A stretch of 38,192 nucleotides of DNA, from contig CAZWUI010000013.1 of the NCBI GenBank assembly GCA_964637515.1, positions 1-38,192 of the forward strand. Reading direction: 5' to 3'. Positions 7,248-14,497 of this stretch are shown piece after piece; position 1 is the stretch's first letter, and every line of letters starts with the position of its first letter. Position numbers and translations under genes: made by a program. Below the pieces are notes generated by a model that did not search any database, was not told the origin of the DNA, and worked only from the letters and a program-made list of their open reading frames with translations. The DNA comes from RGIG4097 sp964637515 (GTDB taxonomy: Bacteria > Bacillota > Clostridia > Christensenellales > CAG-917).

Positions 7248-8219
7248 ATGCCGAGTTCGATTTTCAATTTGTTAGCTTTGAGCGTTACGGGTATTTTCGA
7301 CGGTATCGTGGGCTATGCAGTCCTTGGTGTATTCGCCGTCGCTATCGTGCTTGCCGTTATTTTGGCGGTAGCGTCTTCTGCAAAGTCCGGAAAGGGCGAT
7401 GCCGATGAAGAAATGTATGCGGAACTTTCCACTTATTACGATGACGGTGTCATTCCCGATGCACCTGTCGCGAAAGCAGTCGTCGCAGAAGATTCCGCCG
7501 TTGAAGAAGAAGTCGAAGAACTTCCTCTCATCAAAGAAACGCCCGCAGAAACTCTCGTCGCATCCGCACCTGTTGAATCTGCACCCGTCGCGACTTCCGA
7601 ACCCGTCAAACACGAACAACTTTCCGAAGAAAATCCCATCGCAGCAAACACCGTTCCCGAAGACCAACGTCAAGGCGACTGGTCCAACTACGACGGAGAA
7701 TACGACGGCTACTACTACGATCCCATCGATGCGTGCTACTACGAAGGCAAACCCCCTGTGTACGTGCAAAAGATGTACCTGCCCCCCGTGGAAACCATCG
7801 TCCGCAAAATCAAATCCCCCGCGGCACCGCTTTCGGACAAACCCCTTGCCAAACGCGCGCCCATCAAGAAGAAAGAGGGTGGCGGACTCGACGTCGCAAT
7901 CATCTACGGTCAATATGTTATCGAACACAACGAAGAAGGGGAATACTTCTTCACCCTTTACGACAACAAAGACAATCTCTTGTACGAAAGCTTCAACTAC
8001 GCAAACGAGCAATATTGCCGTGACGCAGTCAAACGTTTCAAGAAACACGTTCTCGTCGGACAATTCTCTGTCGAAGGCGAACAAGGTTCCTATCACTTCG
8101 TGCTTGTCCGCAAGATCAACACCTATCTCGGACCGAAGAAAGAAACCAGAGTCGATGCAGAAGACAGCATAAAACAACTCAAATACTACGCACAAACGGA
8201 CGTCGTCCGCGCACAATAA
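7248..8219 (+). CDS. Single-pass membrane protein with acidic linker and C-terminal DUF1508-like domain
   Basis: A 323-residue protein of unknown function. One long hydrophobic segment (about residues 12-42) is followed by an acidic, Pro/Ala/Val-rich linker to about residue 140. A tyrosine-rich stretch (YDGEYDGYYYDPIDACYYEG) leads to a basic proline-rich segment. The last 110 residues begin GQYVIEHNEEGEYFFTLYDN and resemble the DUF1508 (YegP-like) fold, with its repeated pattern of a strand, the acid-Gly-Glu turn and an Ala-x-x-Cys helix. I chose the ATG at 7248 because AAGGGG lies at proper spacing; an in-frame ATG at 7230 and GTG at 7203 have no ribosome binding site. The topology suggests a domain displayed on one side of the membrane by a flexible stalk. 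Confidence 0.75.
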   Translation: MPSSIFNLLALSVTGIFDGIVGYAVLGVFAVAIVLAVILAVASSAKSGKGDADEEMYAELSTYYDDGVIPDAPVAKAVVAEDSAVEEEVEELPLIKETPAETLVASAPVESAPVATSEPVKHEQLSEENPIAANTVPEDQRQGDWSNYDGEYDGYYYDPIDACYYEGKPPVYVQKMYLPPVETIVRKIKSPAAPLSDKPLAKRAPIKKKEGGGLDVAIIYGQYVIEHNEEGEYFFTLYDNKDNLLYESFNYANEQYCRDAVKRFKKHVLVGQFSVEGEQGSYHFVLVRKINTYLGPKKETRVDAEDSIKQLKYYAQTDVVRAQ

Positions 8220-8233
8220 TCGACAAAGCAATC

Positions 8234-8267
8234 GCACCGCAAGCCAACCGCTTGCGGTGCTTTTTTT
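8234..8267 (+). terminator. Terminator after the DUF1508-like gene
   Basis: GCACCGCAAGC (8234-8244) and GCTTGCGGTGC (8250-8260) form a perfect 11-bp stem followed by seven T. Confidence 0.92.
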
Positions 8268-8340
8268 GTTGTTTTGTCGCAAAATTGCACTCACTATGAG
8301 CAAGTGCATGCAAAAAGTCGTACAAACTTGCTTTCAGACA

Positions 8341-8380
8341 AAAACACAAAAGGCACGAAAACTCGTGCCTTTTGTGTTTT
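8341..8380. terminator. Long perfect hairpin, probable bidirectional terminator, at the edge of the assembly gap
   Basis: Two 18-bp arms (8341-8358 and 8363-8380) are exact reverse complements around AAAC, with A-rich and T-rich outer ends. It would end minus-strand transcripts coming through the gap from the GGGtGRT gene and would also work on the plus strand. The second arm touches the N run. Confidence 0.7.
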
Positions 8381-8480
8381 NNNNNNNNNNNNNNNNNNNN
8401 NNNNNNNNNNNNNNNNNNNNNNNNNNNNNNNNNNNNNNNNNNNNNNNNNNNNNNNNNNNNNNNNNNNNNNNNNNNNNNNN
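8381..8480. other. Assembly gap (100 N)
   Basis: Exactly 100 N, the usual placeholder for a scaffold join of unknown length. It removes the 3' end of the GGGtGRT gene. The distance across it, and even the adjacency of the two sides, rest on the scaffolding. Confidence 0.97.
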
Positions 8481-9454
8481 GCACATGCGACTGAAGCACC
8501 AACCATAGGGTTGTTGCCCATGCCGATGAGTCCCATCATTTCGACGTGTGCGGGAACGGAAGAAGAACCTGCGAATTGTGCGTCGGAGTGCATTCTGCCC
8601 ATGGTGTCGGTCATGCCGTAGGATGCAGGACCTGCCGCCATATTGTCGGGATGAAGGGTTCTGCCCGTGCCACCGCCGGATGCGACGGAGAAGTACTTTT
8701 TGCCATGGTCAACGCACCATTTCTTGTAGGTGCCTGCGACGGGGTGTTGGAAACGGGTAGGGTTGGTGGAGTTGCCGGTGATGGAGACGTCAACGTCTTC
8801 AAGGCGCATGATTGCAACGCCTTCGGTTACGTCGTCTGCGCCGTAGACGCGGACTGCCGCTCTTTCGCCCTTGGAGTATGCGGTTTCCTTGACGATTGCG
8901 ACTTCGCCGGTGTAGTAGTCCATTTTGGTTTGGACGTAGGTGAAGCCGTTGATACGAGAGATGATGAAAGCGGCGTCTTTGCCGAGACCGTTCAATATGA
9001 CTTTCAAGGGTTGTTTGCGGACCTTGTTTGCGGTTCTTGCGATACCGATTGCGCCTTCTGCCGCTGCGAAGGATTCGTGACCTGCGAGGAAAGCGAAACA
9101 CTTGGTTTCTTCACGGAGCAACATAGCAGCGAGATTGCCGTGTCCGAGACCGACTTGACGTTGTTCTGCGACGGAGCCGGGGATGCAGAAGGATTGGAGA
9201 CCAATACCGATCGCTTCGGCTGCGTCTGCCGCGTTTTTGCAACCCTTCTTGATTGCGATAGCGCAACCGACGGTATATGCCCAAACAGCGTTTTCAAAAG
9301 CGATAGGTTGGATGCCTTTGACGATACCTTCCACGTCGATGCCGTTGTCGGTGCAAACCTTTTTGGCGTCCTCGATGCTTGCGATGCCGTATTGAGCGAG
9401 GACGGAGTTGATTTTGTCTATTCTTCTTTCATAGCCTTCAAAAGTGATGCTCAT
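8481..9454 (-). CDS. GGGtGRT protein, 3' end missing in the gap
   Basis: The visible 324 codons encode most of a GGGtGRT family protein, named for its conserved motif, here ASGGGTGRTLHP near residue 275. Other strongly conserved stretches are PGSVAEQRQVGLGHGNLAAM and GPASYGMTDTMGRMHSDAQF. The family is found in anaerobic Bacteria and Archaea and is routinely encoded beside a NifU-like scaffold protein, as here; its biochemical role is not established to my knowledge. The ATG at 9454 follows GGAGG (complement of 9461-9466). The neighbouring start of the scaffold gene and the 11-bp gap between the two coding regions show co-transcription. Only the last few residues and the stop codon should be missing. 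Confidence 0.88.
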
Positions 9455-9465
9455 GGTATGCCTCC

Positions 9466-10167
9466 TTATTCGTGTCTGGGATCGATCCACTTAACTGCGC
9501 CGTCTTCTGCTTTATATCTGCCGTAAGTGCCGGTGCATTTTGCGAGAGCTTCGTTTGCATCGACGCCTTTCTTGATCATTTCCATGAAGACGCCGAGTTT
9601 GCAGAATTGGTAACCGATGATTTCGTTATTCTCATCGAGAGCGATTTTGGTGACGTAACCTTCCGCCATTTCGAGATAACGGGGGCCTTTTGCGACGGTG
9701 GAGTACATAGTACCGATTTGGCTTCTGGTGCCTTTACCGAGGTCTTCGAGACCTGCGCCGATGACGAGACCGCCTTCGGAGAAAGCGGATTGAGTTCTGC
9801 CGTAGACGATTTGGAGGAACAATTCTCTCATTGCGGTGTTGATAGCGTCGCAAACGAGGTCGGTGTTGAGAGCTTCGAGAAGGGTTTTGCCGGCGAGGAT
9901 TTCAGCCGCCATTGCCGCGGAGTGAGTCATACCGGAACAGCCGAGAGTTTCGACCAAAGCTTCTTGGATGATGCCGTCCTTGACGTTGAGTGTGAGTTTG
10001 CATGCGCCTTGTTGGGGTGCGCACCAGCCTACGCCGTGGGTAAGACCGCTGATGTCCTTGATTTCCTTTGCCTGAACCCATTTGCCTTCTTCGGGGATGG
10101 GAGCGGGACCGTGGTTAGGTCCTTTGGCGACGCAACACATTTCTTGTACTTCACGAGAATATTGCAT
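9466..10167 (-). CDS. Iron-sulfur cluster assembly scaffold (NifU-like) partner of GGGtGRT
   Basis: A 233-residue protein of the NifU-N-like scaffold type that accompanies GGGtGRT proteins. Cysteines that could hold a nascent cluster occur in EMCCVAKG near the N-terminus, GWCAPQQGACKL near residue 50 and ETLGCSGMTHS near residue 75; the last resembles the conserved NifU/IscU cysteine loop. It is the first gene of a two-gene minus-strand operon, with a promoter at 10213-10241 and AGGAGGC as ribosome binding site just upstream of the ATG at 10167. No IscS or SufBCD genes are nearby. Cluster building for one dedicated client, perhaps GGGtGRT itself, is an inference from this pairing. Confidence 0.85.
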   Translation of the reverse strand: MQYSREVQEMCCVAKGPNHGPAPIPEEGKWVQAKEIKDISGLTHGVGWCAPQQGACKLTLNVKDGIIQEALVETLGCSGMTHSAAMAAEILAGKTLLEALNTDLVCDAINTAMRELFLQIVYGRTQSAFSEGGLVIGAGLEDLGKGTRSQIGTMYSTVAKGPRYLEMAEGYVTKIALDENNEIIGYQFCKLGVFMEMIKKGVDANEALAKCTGTYGRYKAEDGAVKWIDPRHE

Positions 10168-10212
10168 ACTTTGATGCCTCCTAAAAGTGTATTATTATTT
10201 TTAGTCGCGAAT

Positions 10213-10241
10213 ATTTTATCATACGGGCGAACATTTATCAA
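10213..10241 (-). promoter_or_regulatory. Promoter of the scaffold-GGGtGRT operon
   Basis: On the minus strand, TTGATA (10241-10236) and TAAAAT (10218-10213) are separated by 17 bp. AGGAGG lies about 30 bp downstream, next to the start codon. Confidence 0.75.
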
Positions 10242-10252
10242 CTTAATTAGAC

Positions 10253-10273
10253 AAAAAAAATGCGCGGAGCGCA
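10253..10273 (-). terminator. Minus-strand terminator of the small-gene transcript
   Basis: TGCGC/GCGCA arms (10261-10273) around a 3-nt loop are followed, on the minus strand, by eight T (10260-10253). It would stop transcription from the 83-codon gene just before the scaffold promoter. Confidence 0.65.
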
Positions 10274-10437
10274 CAAAAATGGATTTTGATTTTGAGAATT
10301 CCGTTTTGAGCGGTTAGAAGTGCCAAAACTCACCGAAAAAACCGAATATGAAGAAAACGTCAATCTCGGTTGTGAACTAGAAAAATTGCAGAGATTTCGC
10401 CAATCTAACAGGGTAAAATGCCGAAAATCATATCTCA

Positions 10438-10689
10438 TCAAGCCCCAATAAATAATCCGACGTCACCCCAAAACTTTTTGCAATCGAACAGATGTTTTCC
10501 GCCGTCGGTTGCCTTTCCGTTTTTAGTAGACGTTTTGAATATGTAGGGAGTCTTTTTGTCTACTACACCATAGATTTCCGGACGCAATTTGCCGTTTTTA
10601 TGCGTGACGTCGGACGACACCGCATATAAGCCGGCGAGATTCTTATCCTTTCGATTTCGATTAACTTTTTTTTGGTTTTCACTTGACAT
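10438..10689 (-). CDS. Small hypothetical protein, 83 residues
   Basis: I do not recognise the family. The N-terminal 17 residues are very basic (SSENQKKVNRNRKDKN), and the remainder looks globular, with AVSSDVTHKNGKLRPEIYGV and a C-terminal hydrophobic tail VGLFIGA. There is no signal peptide. An AAAGGAG lies only 1 nt before the ATG, closer than normal, which weakens the start call; no other in-frame start is visible. A terminator at 10253-10273 fits a transcript in this direction. Its start codon overlaps the -35-like TTGACA of the opposing RNA candidate, so the two may exclude each other. Confidence 0.45.
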   Translation of the reverse strand: MSSENQKKVNRNRKDKNLAGLYAVSSDVTHKNGKLRPEIYGVVDKKTPYIFKTSTKNGKATDGGKHLFDCKKFWGDVGLFIGA

Positions 10690-10709
10690 TCTCCTTTATA
10701 TTTGATAAC
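10683..10709 (+). promoter_or_regulatory. Possible promoter of the candidate RNA
   Basis: A perfect TTGACA (10683-10688) is followed, at a short 15-bp spacing, by GATAAC (10704-10709), a poor -10. The predicted start near 10714 falls where the RNA's proposed closing stem begins. Confidence 0.35.
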
Positions 10710-10713
10710 CCTT

Positions 10714-10857
10714 ACTTGCGCTGGTAGGTAGAAAGCCTAAAGTCGAGGACGCTGTCGCTCGACCGAGCAGAGTAGCAAAAGTGCTGAAATTCTTCGCCAT
10801 AGAGCGATATGGGCTGTGAGGCTCTGCAAGAACCGTCCTTCGAGGGCGGTTTTTTTT
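10714..10857 (+). ncRNA. Candidate structured small RNA with its own terminator
   Basis: About 140 nt between two opposing small genes, with no plus-strand coding capacity, ending in a clear rho-independent terminator. Complementary segments include CTTGC (10715-10719) with GCAAG (10826-10830) as a closing stem, TAGG/CCTA (10725-10739), GTCGAG/CTCGAC (10742-10763) and GCCATA with TATGGGC (about 10796-10813). A second pairing, GCAGAG (10767-10772) with CTCTGC (10822-10827), competes with the closing stem. I compared it by eye with SRP RNA, RNase P RNA, tmRNA and common riboswitch motifs and found no match; 6S RNA cannot be excluded. Expression and identity are unproven. Confidence 0.45.
10831..10857 (+). 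terminator. Terminator of the candidate small RNA
   Basis: AACCGTCCT (10831-10839) and AGGGCGGTT (10843-10851) pair with one G-T wobble around a TCG loop and run into a T-tract to 10857. No plus-strand protein gene precedes it, so it signals an RNA transcript. Confidence 0.8.
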
Positions 10858-11080
10858 ATTGTTTAGTAAAAAGAGTATCGACGATTTCTGCACTTACTCG
10901 TTCAAGCGGAAGAATGTCTGTGCTTATAATGTCCGAACTCACGTAATAATACGTTCGAGCATCGCACTTAAAATCGTTATCAAGGAGAATTATCCCGTCA
11001 CTTCCGACAGAAGTTGTGCCGACACCCTCTTTGTTCGAATACAAAAGAATAGATTTATAATCGCTTTCGATTTTAACCAT
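10856..11080 (-). CDS. Small hypothetical protein, 74 residues
   Basis: I do not recognise the family. The protein is acidic and probably soluble, beginning MVKIESDYKSILLYSNKEG, with a central DGIILLDNDFKCDARTYYYV and a C-terminal helix-like segment. There is no membrane segment. GAAGGAG is 8 bp upstream of the ATG at 11080, good spacing, so the gene is probably real. Its stop codon lies in the T-run of the opposing RNA's terminator, so the two units converge. Nothing around it suggests a function. Confidence 0.6.
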   Translation of the reverse strand: MVKIESDYKSILLYSNKEGVGTTSVGSDGIILLDNDFKCDARTYYYVSSDIISTDILPLERVSAEIVDTLFTKQ

Positions 11081-11150
11081 ATAAATGCTCCTTCGGCTTA
11101 CGCCATATCATTTATTTACAAGGCTATAAACGCCATTGCATCAAAGGGGG

Positions 11151-11245
11151 GATAGACTACAACGCGGTCTATCAGCGCACCGAAGGAACAGTTTTCAAAT
11201 TATGAGACTTTTAAAAACGCAGACGTCTTCTGCGTTTAATATTAA
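11151..11245. other. Two hairpins in the intergenic region before tyrS
   Basis: GATAGAC/GTCTATC (11151-11173) is a 7-bp stem with a 9-nt loop. AAACGCAGA/TCTGCGTTT (11215-11237) is a perfect 9-bp stem with a CGTCT loop. The second could be a weak terminator in either direction; on the minus strand it is followed by five T. Both lie upstream of the tyrS promoter, so they are not part of a tyrS leader. Confidence 0.45.
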
Positions 11246-11279
11246 AACTTACTTCTTTGGCGGGGAGCGAAAAAACAAG

Positions 11280-11308
11280 TTGTCAAACGCCCAATAGGGT
11301 GGTAAAAT
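11280..11308 (+). promoter_or_regulatory. Promoter of tyrS-yigZ
   Basis: TTGTCA (11280-11285) and TAAAAT (11303-11308) are 17 bp apart. GAAAGGA lies about 10 bp before the tyrS ATG. The leader is too short for a T-box. Confidence 0.65.
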
Positions 11309-11349
11309 TGTATAAAATAATATAAACCAACTATGAAAGGATTATTGTT

Positions 11350-12564
11350 ATGGTAAAACAAGGTATTATCGACGAACTCAGAGAAAGAGGACTTGTCAAG
11401 CAAGTCGTCTTTGAAGACGATCTAAAACAACTTCTCGACAGCGGTTCGCAGTCTTTCTATATCGGATTCGATCCGACGGCGGACAGTTTGCACGTCGGAC
11501 ACTTCATGCAAATGATAGTCGCAAAGCGACTTCAAGATGCAGGTCATCGTCCCATCATTCTTATCGGTGGCGGAACTGCCATGGTCGGCGACCCGTCTGG
11601 GCGCACTGACATGCGCAGTATGATGACCAAAGAGACCATTCAACACAACGTTGATTGTTTCAAAAAGCAAATGGCGAAGTTTATCCGTTTCGACGGAGAA
11701 AATGCGGCGATACTCGTCAACAACGCAGACTGGCTTCTCGATCTCAACTATATCGACTTCCTTCGCGAAGTGGGCGCAAACTTTTCGGTCAATCGCATGT
11801 TGACGGCGGAGTGCTACAAACAACGTCTTGAAAAGGGACTCACGTTCCTTGAATTTAACTATATGCTCATGCAATCCTACGACTTTCTCGTTCTCAACCG
11901 CAAGTACGGATGCGTATTGCAATGTGGCGGTGACGATCAATGGTCGAATATGTTGTCCGGAGCGGATCTCATTCGCAGAAAGGAACAAAAGGATGCATTT
12001 GCAATCACTTTCGGACTTCTCACGACTTCCGAGGGTATCAAAATGGGAAAAACCGCAAAGGGCGCAGTTTGGCTCGATCCAAATAAAACCGCACCTTACG
12101 ATTTCTTCCAATATTGGCGCAATATCGCCGATGCGGACGTTGAGAAAGTATTCCGTTTCTTGACCTTCTTGCCTCTTGACGAAATCAAAGAGCTTACCAA
12201 ATATAACGACGAACGTATGAACAAAGCAAAAGAACGTTTGGCATACGAACTCACGTCCCTTGTCCACGGACAAGAAACTGCGGAAGATTGCTTGAACAAA
12301 GCAAGAGCGGCATTTTCGGGCGATGCGGACAACATGCCAACCGCAACCATTCCCGTCGGCATGATTTCGGTTGCAGACGTTCTTGTCGCAGTTGCAAAAG
12401 TTCCGTCCAAGGGCGAAGCGAAACGACTTATCCAAGGCGGTGGCATTTCAATTGACGGAGAAAAGGTTGTTGATATCATGGCAACCCTGACCGATTCGCA
12501 ACTCGCAAACGGATTTGTCCTTCAAAAAGGCAAGAAAAACTTCTTCAAGGTATCCGTCCTGTGA
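11350..12564 (+). CDS. tyrS: Tyrosyl-tRNA synthetase
   Basis: A 404-residue class I aminoacyl-tRNA synthetase that charges tRNA-Tyr in the cytoplasm. The HIGH motif appears as H48-V-G-H51 in DSLHVGHFMQM, and the KMSKS loop as K231-M-G-K-T235. GGDDQWSNMLSG in the catalytic core is diagnostic for bacterial TyrRS. The last 60 or so residues form an S4-type RNA-binding domain (AKRLIQGGGISIDGEKV). The length is in the usual range. Its stop codon overlaps the GTG start of yigZ by 4 bp. Confidence 0.96.
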   Translation: MVKQGIIDELRERGLVKQVVFEDDLKQLLDSGSQSFYIGFDPTADSLHVGHFMQMIVAKRLQDAGHRPIILIGGGTAMVGDPSGRTDMRSMMTKETIQHNVDCFKKQMAKFIRFDGENAAILVNNADWLLDLNYIDFLREVGANFSVNRMLTAECYKQRLEKGLTFLEFNYMLMQSYDFLVLNRKYGCVLQCGGDDQWSNMLSGADLIRRKEQKDAFAITFGLLTTSEGIKMGKTAKGAVWLDPNKTAPYDFFQYWRNIADADVEKVFRFLTFLPLDEIKELTKYNDERMNKAKERLAYELTSLVHGQETAEDCLNKARAAFSGDADNMPTATIPVGMISVADVLVAVAKVPSKGEAKRLIQGGGISIDGEKVVDIMATLTDSQLANGFVLQKGKKNFFKVSVL

Positions 12565-13193
12565 ACACGTATCGTGCGATTGACGGAGAATACGAAACCG
12601 TAGTTGAGATAAAGAAATCAAAGTTTATCGCGACGGTTTTCGGTCCTGTCGATGCGGACGGAGCGGAAAATTTTGTGAAAGGGATAAAGAAAAAATATCC
12701 CGATGCGACTCACAACTGCTATGCATATATCAGTGATATATACGGTCAAGCCACAAGATTTAGCGACGACGGAGAGCCTAGCGGCACTGCGGGACAACCT
12801 ATCCTTGAAGTCCTGCGACGTCGCGGAATCGTAAAAAGCGCAGTTGTTGTTACTAGATATTTCGGCGGAATCAAACTCGGCGCGGGCGGACTTGTCGGTG
12901 CATATGCCGGGACTGCCTCTGATGCGCTCGACAACGCAGTCATAGCGGAGTACACGAAATGTGTACGGCTACAAATAAGAACACGATACGTTGATTTTGC
13001 TCAAATTGAGAGTTTTGCAAGGCGCAAATCCCTTGAACTTGACGAAATCGAATATGCGGAAGACGTGACAGCATCAATTTGGGTTGTTGAAAACAATGCC
13101 GAAAAAATCTCTGCGGAAATTCTTTCTCTGACTTCGGGAAAAGTCGTCCCCGAATTTTCGGGCGCAGAGTTTAGAAAGGTGCGCAAACAATAA
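12561..13193 (+). CDS. yigZ: YigZ/IMPACT family protein
   Basis: A 210-residue protein with the UPF0029 signature: ATRFSDDGEPSGTAGQPIL near residues 65-85 and VVTRYFGGIKLGAGGLVGAY near residues 95-120. Residues from about 135 form the second, ferredoxin-like domain. The eukaryotic homologue IMPACT modulates Gcn2; the bacterial role is unclear, perhaps nucleic-acid or ribosome related. The GTG start overlaps the tyrS stop as GTGA, so the two are translationally coupled. That placement fits, but does not prove, a link to translation. Confidence 0.93.
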   Translation: MNTYRAIDGEYETVVEIKKSKFIATVFGPVDADGAENFVKGIKKKYPDATHNCYAYISDIYGQATRFSDDGEPSGTAGQPILEVLRRRGIVKSAVVVTRYFGGIKLGAGGLVGAYAGTASDALDNAVIAEYTKCVRLQIRTRYVDFAQIESFARRKSLELDEIEYAEDVTASIWVVENNAEKISAEILSLTSGKVVPEFSGAEFRKVRKQ

Positions 13194-13237
13194 CCGCAGA
13201 ATTTGAAGATAATCAATTTTGGTATATAGGAGTAAAT

Positions 13238-14299
13238 ATGAAAATCACTTTGACAAAAGAAAGGAAACAAAAGCCCGATTTCTCAAAACTCGGGTTCGGC
13301 AAGTATTTCACCGATCATATGCTCGTCTGGGAATATGACGCATTGAACGGCGGTTGGCAAGAACAACAAATCATTCCTTATTCCGGTTTCAATCTTGATC
13401 CCGCTTGTTGCTCTCTCCATTACGGTCAGGGTATTTTCGAGGGGTTGAAAGCCTACAAAAATTCCGAAGGCGGTATCACTATGTTCCGCCCGAGAGATAA
13501 TTTCGTCCGTATGAACAAGTCTGCGGAAAGACTCTGCATGGCGACTTTCGACGTTGACGAAGCACTCAAAGGTCTTTGCGAACTCATCAAAATTGAACAG
13601 GACTGGATCCCCACCGCTCCTGGCACCTCCCTTTACGTGCGTCCGTTTATGTTTGGCAGTGAACCTTTCCTTGGCGTTCACCCGAGCAAAAAGTTCATTT
13701 TCACCATTATTTTGAGTCCTGTTGGCAGTTACTATGCAAACGGACTCCAACCCACCAAACTCATAGTCGAAGATCACTACACTCGTGCATCTCAAGGCGG
13801 TACGGGCGAGGCAAAGTGCATGGGCAACTACGCTTGCTCCCTGCTTGCAGGTGAAGAGGCGAAAAAGAAAGGTTTCGATCAAGTCTTGTGGCTCGACGGA
13901 GAAGAGAAGAAGTACGTCACCGAAGTCGGTGCAATGAATATGTTCTTCGTCATCGACGGCACCGTCGTGACTCCTATGCTTGACGGAAGCATCCTTCACG
14001 GTATCACTCGCAACAGTGCGATCCAAGTTCTCAAAGCGAACGGTTACAAAGTCGAAGAAAGAAAGGTCGCAATCGCAGAAATCGTCGATGCGTACAATAG
14101 CGGCAAACTTGACGAAGCGTTCGGAACGGGCACTGCGGCGGTCATTTCTCCTGTCGGTACGATTGCGTATGAAGACGTTACGATGACCATAAACAACGGC
14201 GAAATGGGCAAAATCACCGAATGGCTCTACGGTGAAATCACCGGCATTCAAACTGAACGAATTGCAGATCCGTTCGGTTGGGTGTACGAAGTCAAATAA
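13238..14299 (+). CDS. ilvE: Branched-chain amino acid aminotransferase
   Basis: A 353-residue class IV PLP enzyme of the longer, type II BCAT kind. It interconverts Leu, Ile or Val with their 2-oxo acids using 2-oxoglutarate/glutamate. LHYGQGIFEGLKAY is the N-terminal active-site motif. The PLP lysine lies in GGTGEAKCMGNYACSL, and EVGAMNMFFVIDG and GITRNSAIQ complete the C-terminal core. A ribosome binding site AGGAG precedes the ATG, and a GC-rich hairpin follows the gene. It could feed 2-oxo acids to fermentative oxidation, although the IorAB genes are 16 kb away. Confidence 0.95.
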   Translation: MKITLTKERKQKPDFSKLGFGKYFTDHMLVWEYDALNGGWQEQQIIPYSGFNLDPACCSLHYGQGIFEGLKAYKNSEGGITMFRPRDNFVRMNKSAERLCMATFDVDEALKGLCELIKIEQDWIPTAPGTSLYVRPFMFGSEPFLGVHPSKKFIFTIILSPVGSYYANGLQPTKLIVEDHYTRASQGGTGEAKCMGNYACSLLAGEEAKKKGFDQVLWLDGEEKKYVTEVGAMNMFFVIDGTVVTPMLDGSILHGITRNSAIQVLKANGYKVEERKVAIAEIVDAYNSGKLDEAFGTGTAAVISPVGTIAYEDVTMTINNGEMGKITEWLYGEITGIQTERIADPFGWVYEVK

Positions 14300-14306
14300 T
14301 GATTTG

Positions 14307-14334
14307 GGCGCGCGCAAGTTTGCGCGCGCCTTTC
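14307..14334 (+). terminator. GC-rich terminator after ilvE
   Basis: GGCGCGCGCA (14307-14316) and TGCGCGCGCC (14321-14330) form a perfect 10-bp stem around AGTT, with a short T tail (TTTC). The very stable stem compensates for the weak tail. Confidence 0.7.
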
Positions 14335-14497
14335 ATAAGTCTGCTCAAAATATAACTAAATACCACTAAAATTCTATGAAAACGGAGTATGTTCAATTGG
14401 TTTGTCAGCACGTCAAGAGCACAATGTAAAAACTCAAAAACAAACTGAAATTTCAACAAGTAAACAAGCAAATAAATAGCGTATAAAATCATCGTCT

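Noticed and set aside
7272..8309. Minus-strand frame of 345 codons
   Set aside because: Shadow of the DUF1508-like gene with low-complexity Phe/Val/Asp composition.
8546..10317. Long plus-strand open frames of 326 and 281 codons
   Set aside because: They lie opposite the conserved GGGtGRT and scaffold genes, have no ribosome binding sites and are rich in Cys, Asp and Val as expected from antisense reading of those genes.
10247..10441. 64-codon minus-strand frame starting at the end of the 83-residue gene
   Set aside because: Low-complexity composition, no family resemblance, and it runs into the terminator hairpin. It is probably spurious despite the overlapping stop and start.
11140..11240. 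Possible glycine riboswitch (GCACCGAAGGAACA at about 11177)
   Set aside because: The core resembles the glycine aptamer's CACCGAAGGAGCAA, but the CTCTCAGG-type P1 strand and the AAAGGAC element are missing and the 5' strand pairs locally instead. There is no suitable promoter, and the tyrS promoter lies downstream.
11285..11310. T-box motif AGGGTGG before tyrS
   Set aside because: The match lies inside the tyrS promoter spacer and is not followed by ACC or a terminator, so it cannot be a T-box antiterminator.
14292..14492. 66-codon hydrophobic minus-strand frame before recX
   Set aside because: It arises from AT-rich intergenic sequence, includes the ilvE terminator hairpin and has no ribosome binding site.
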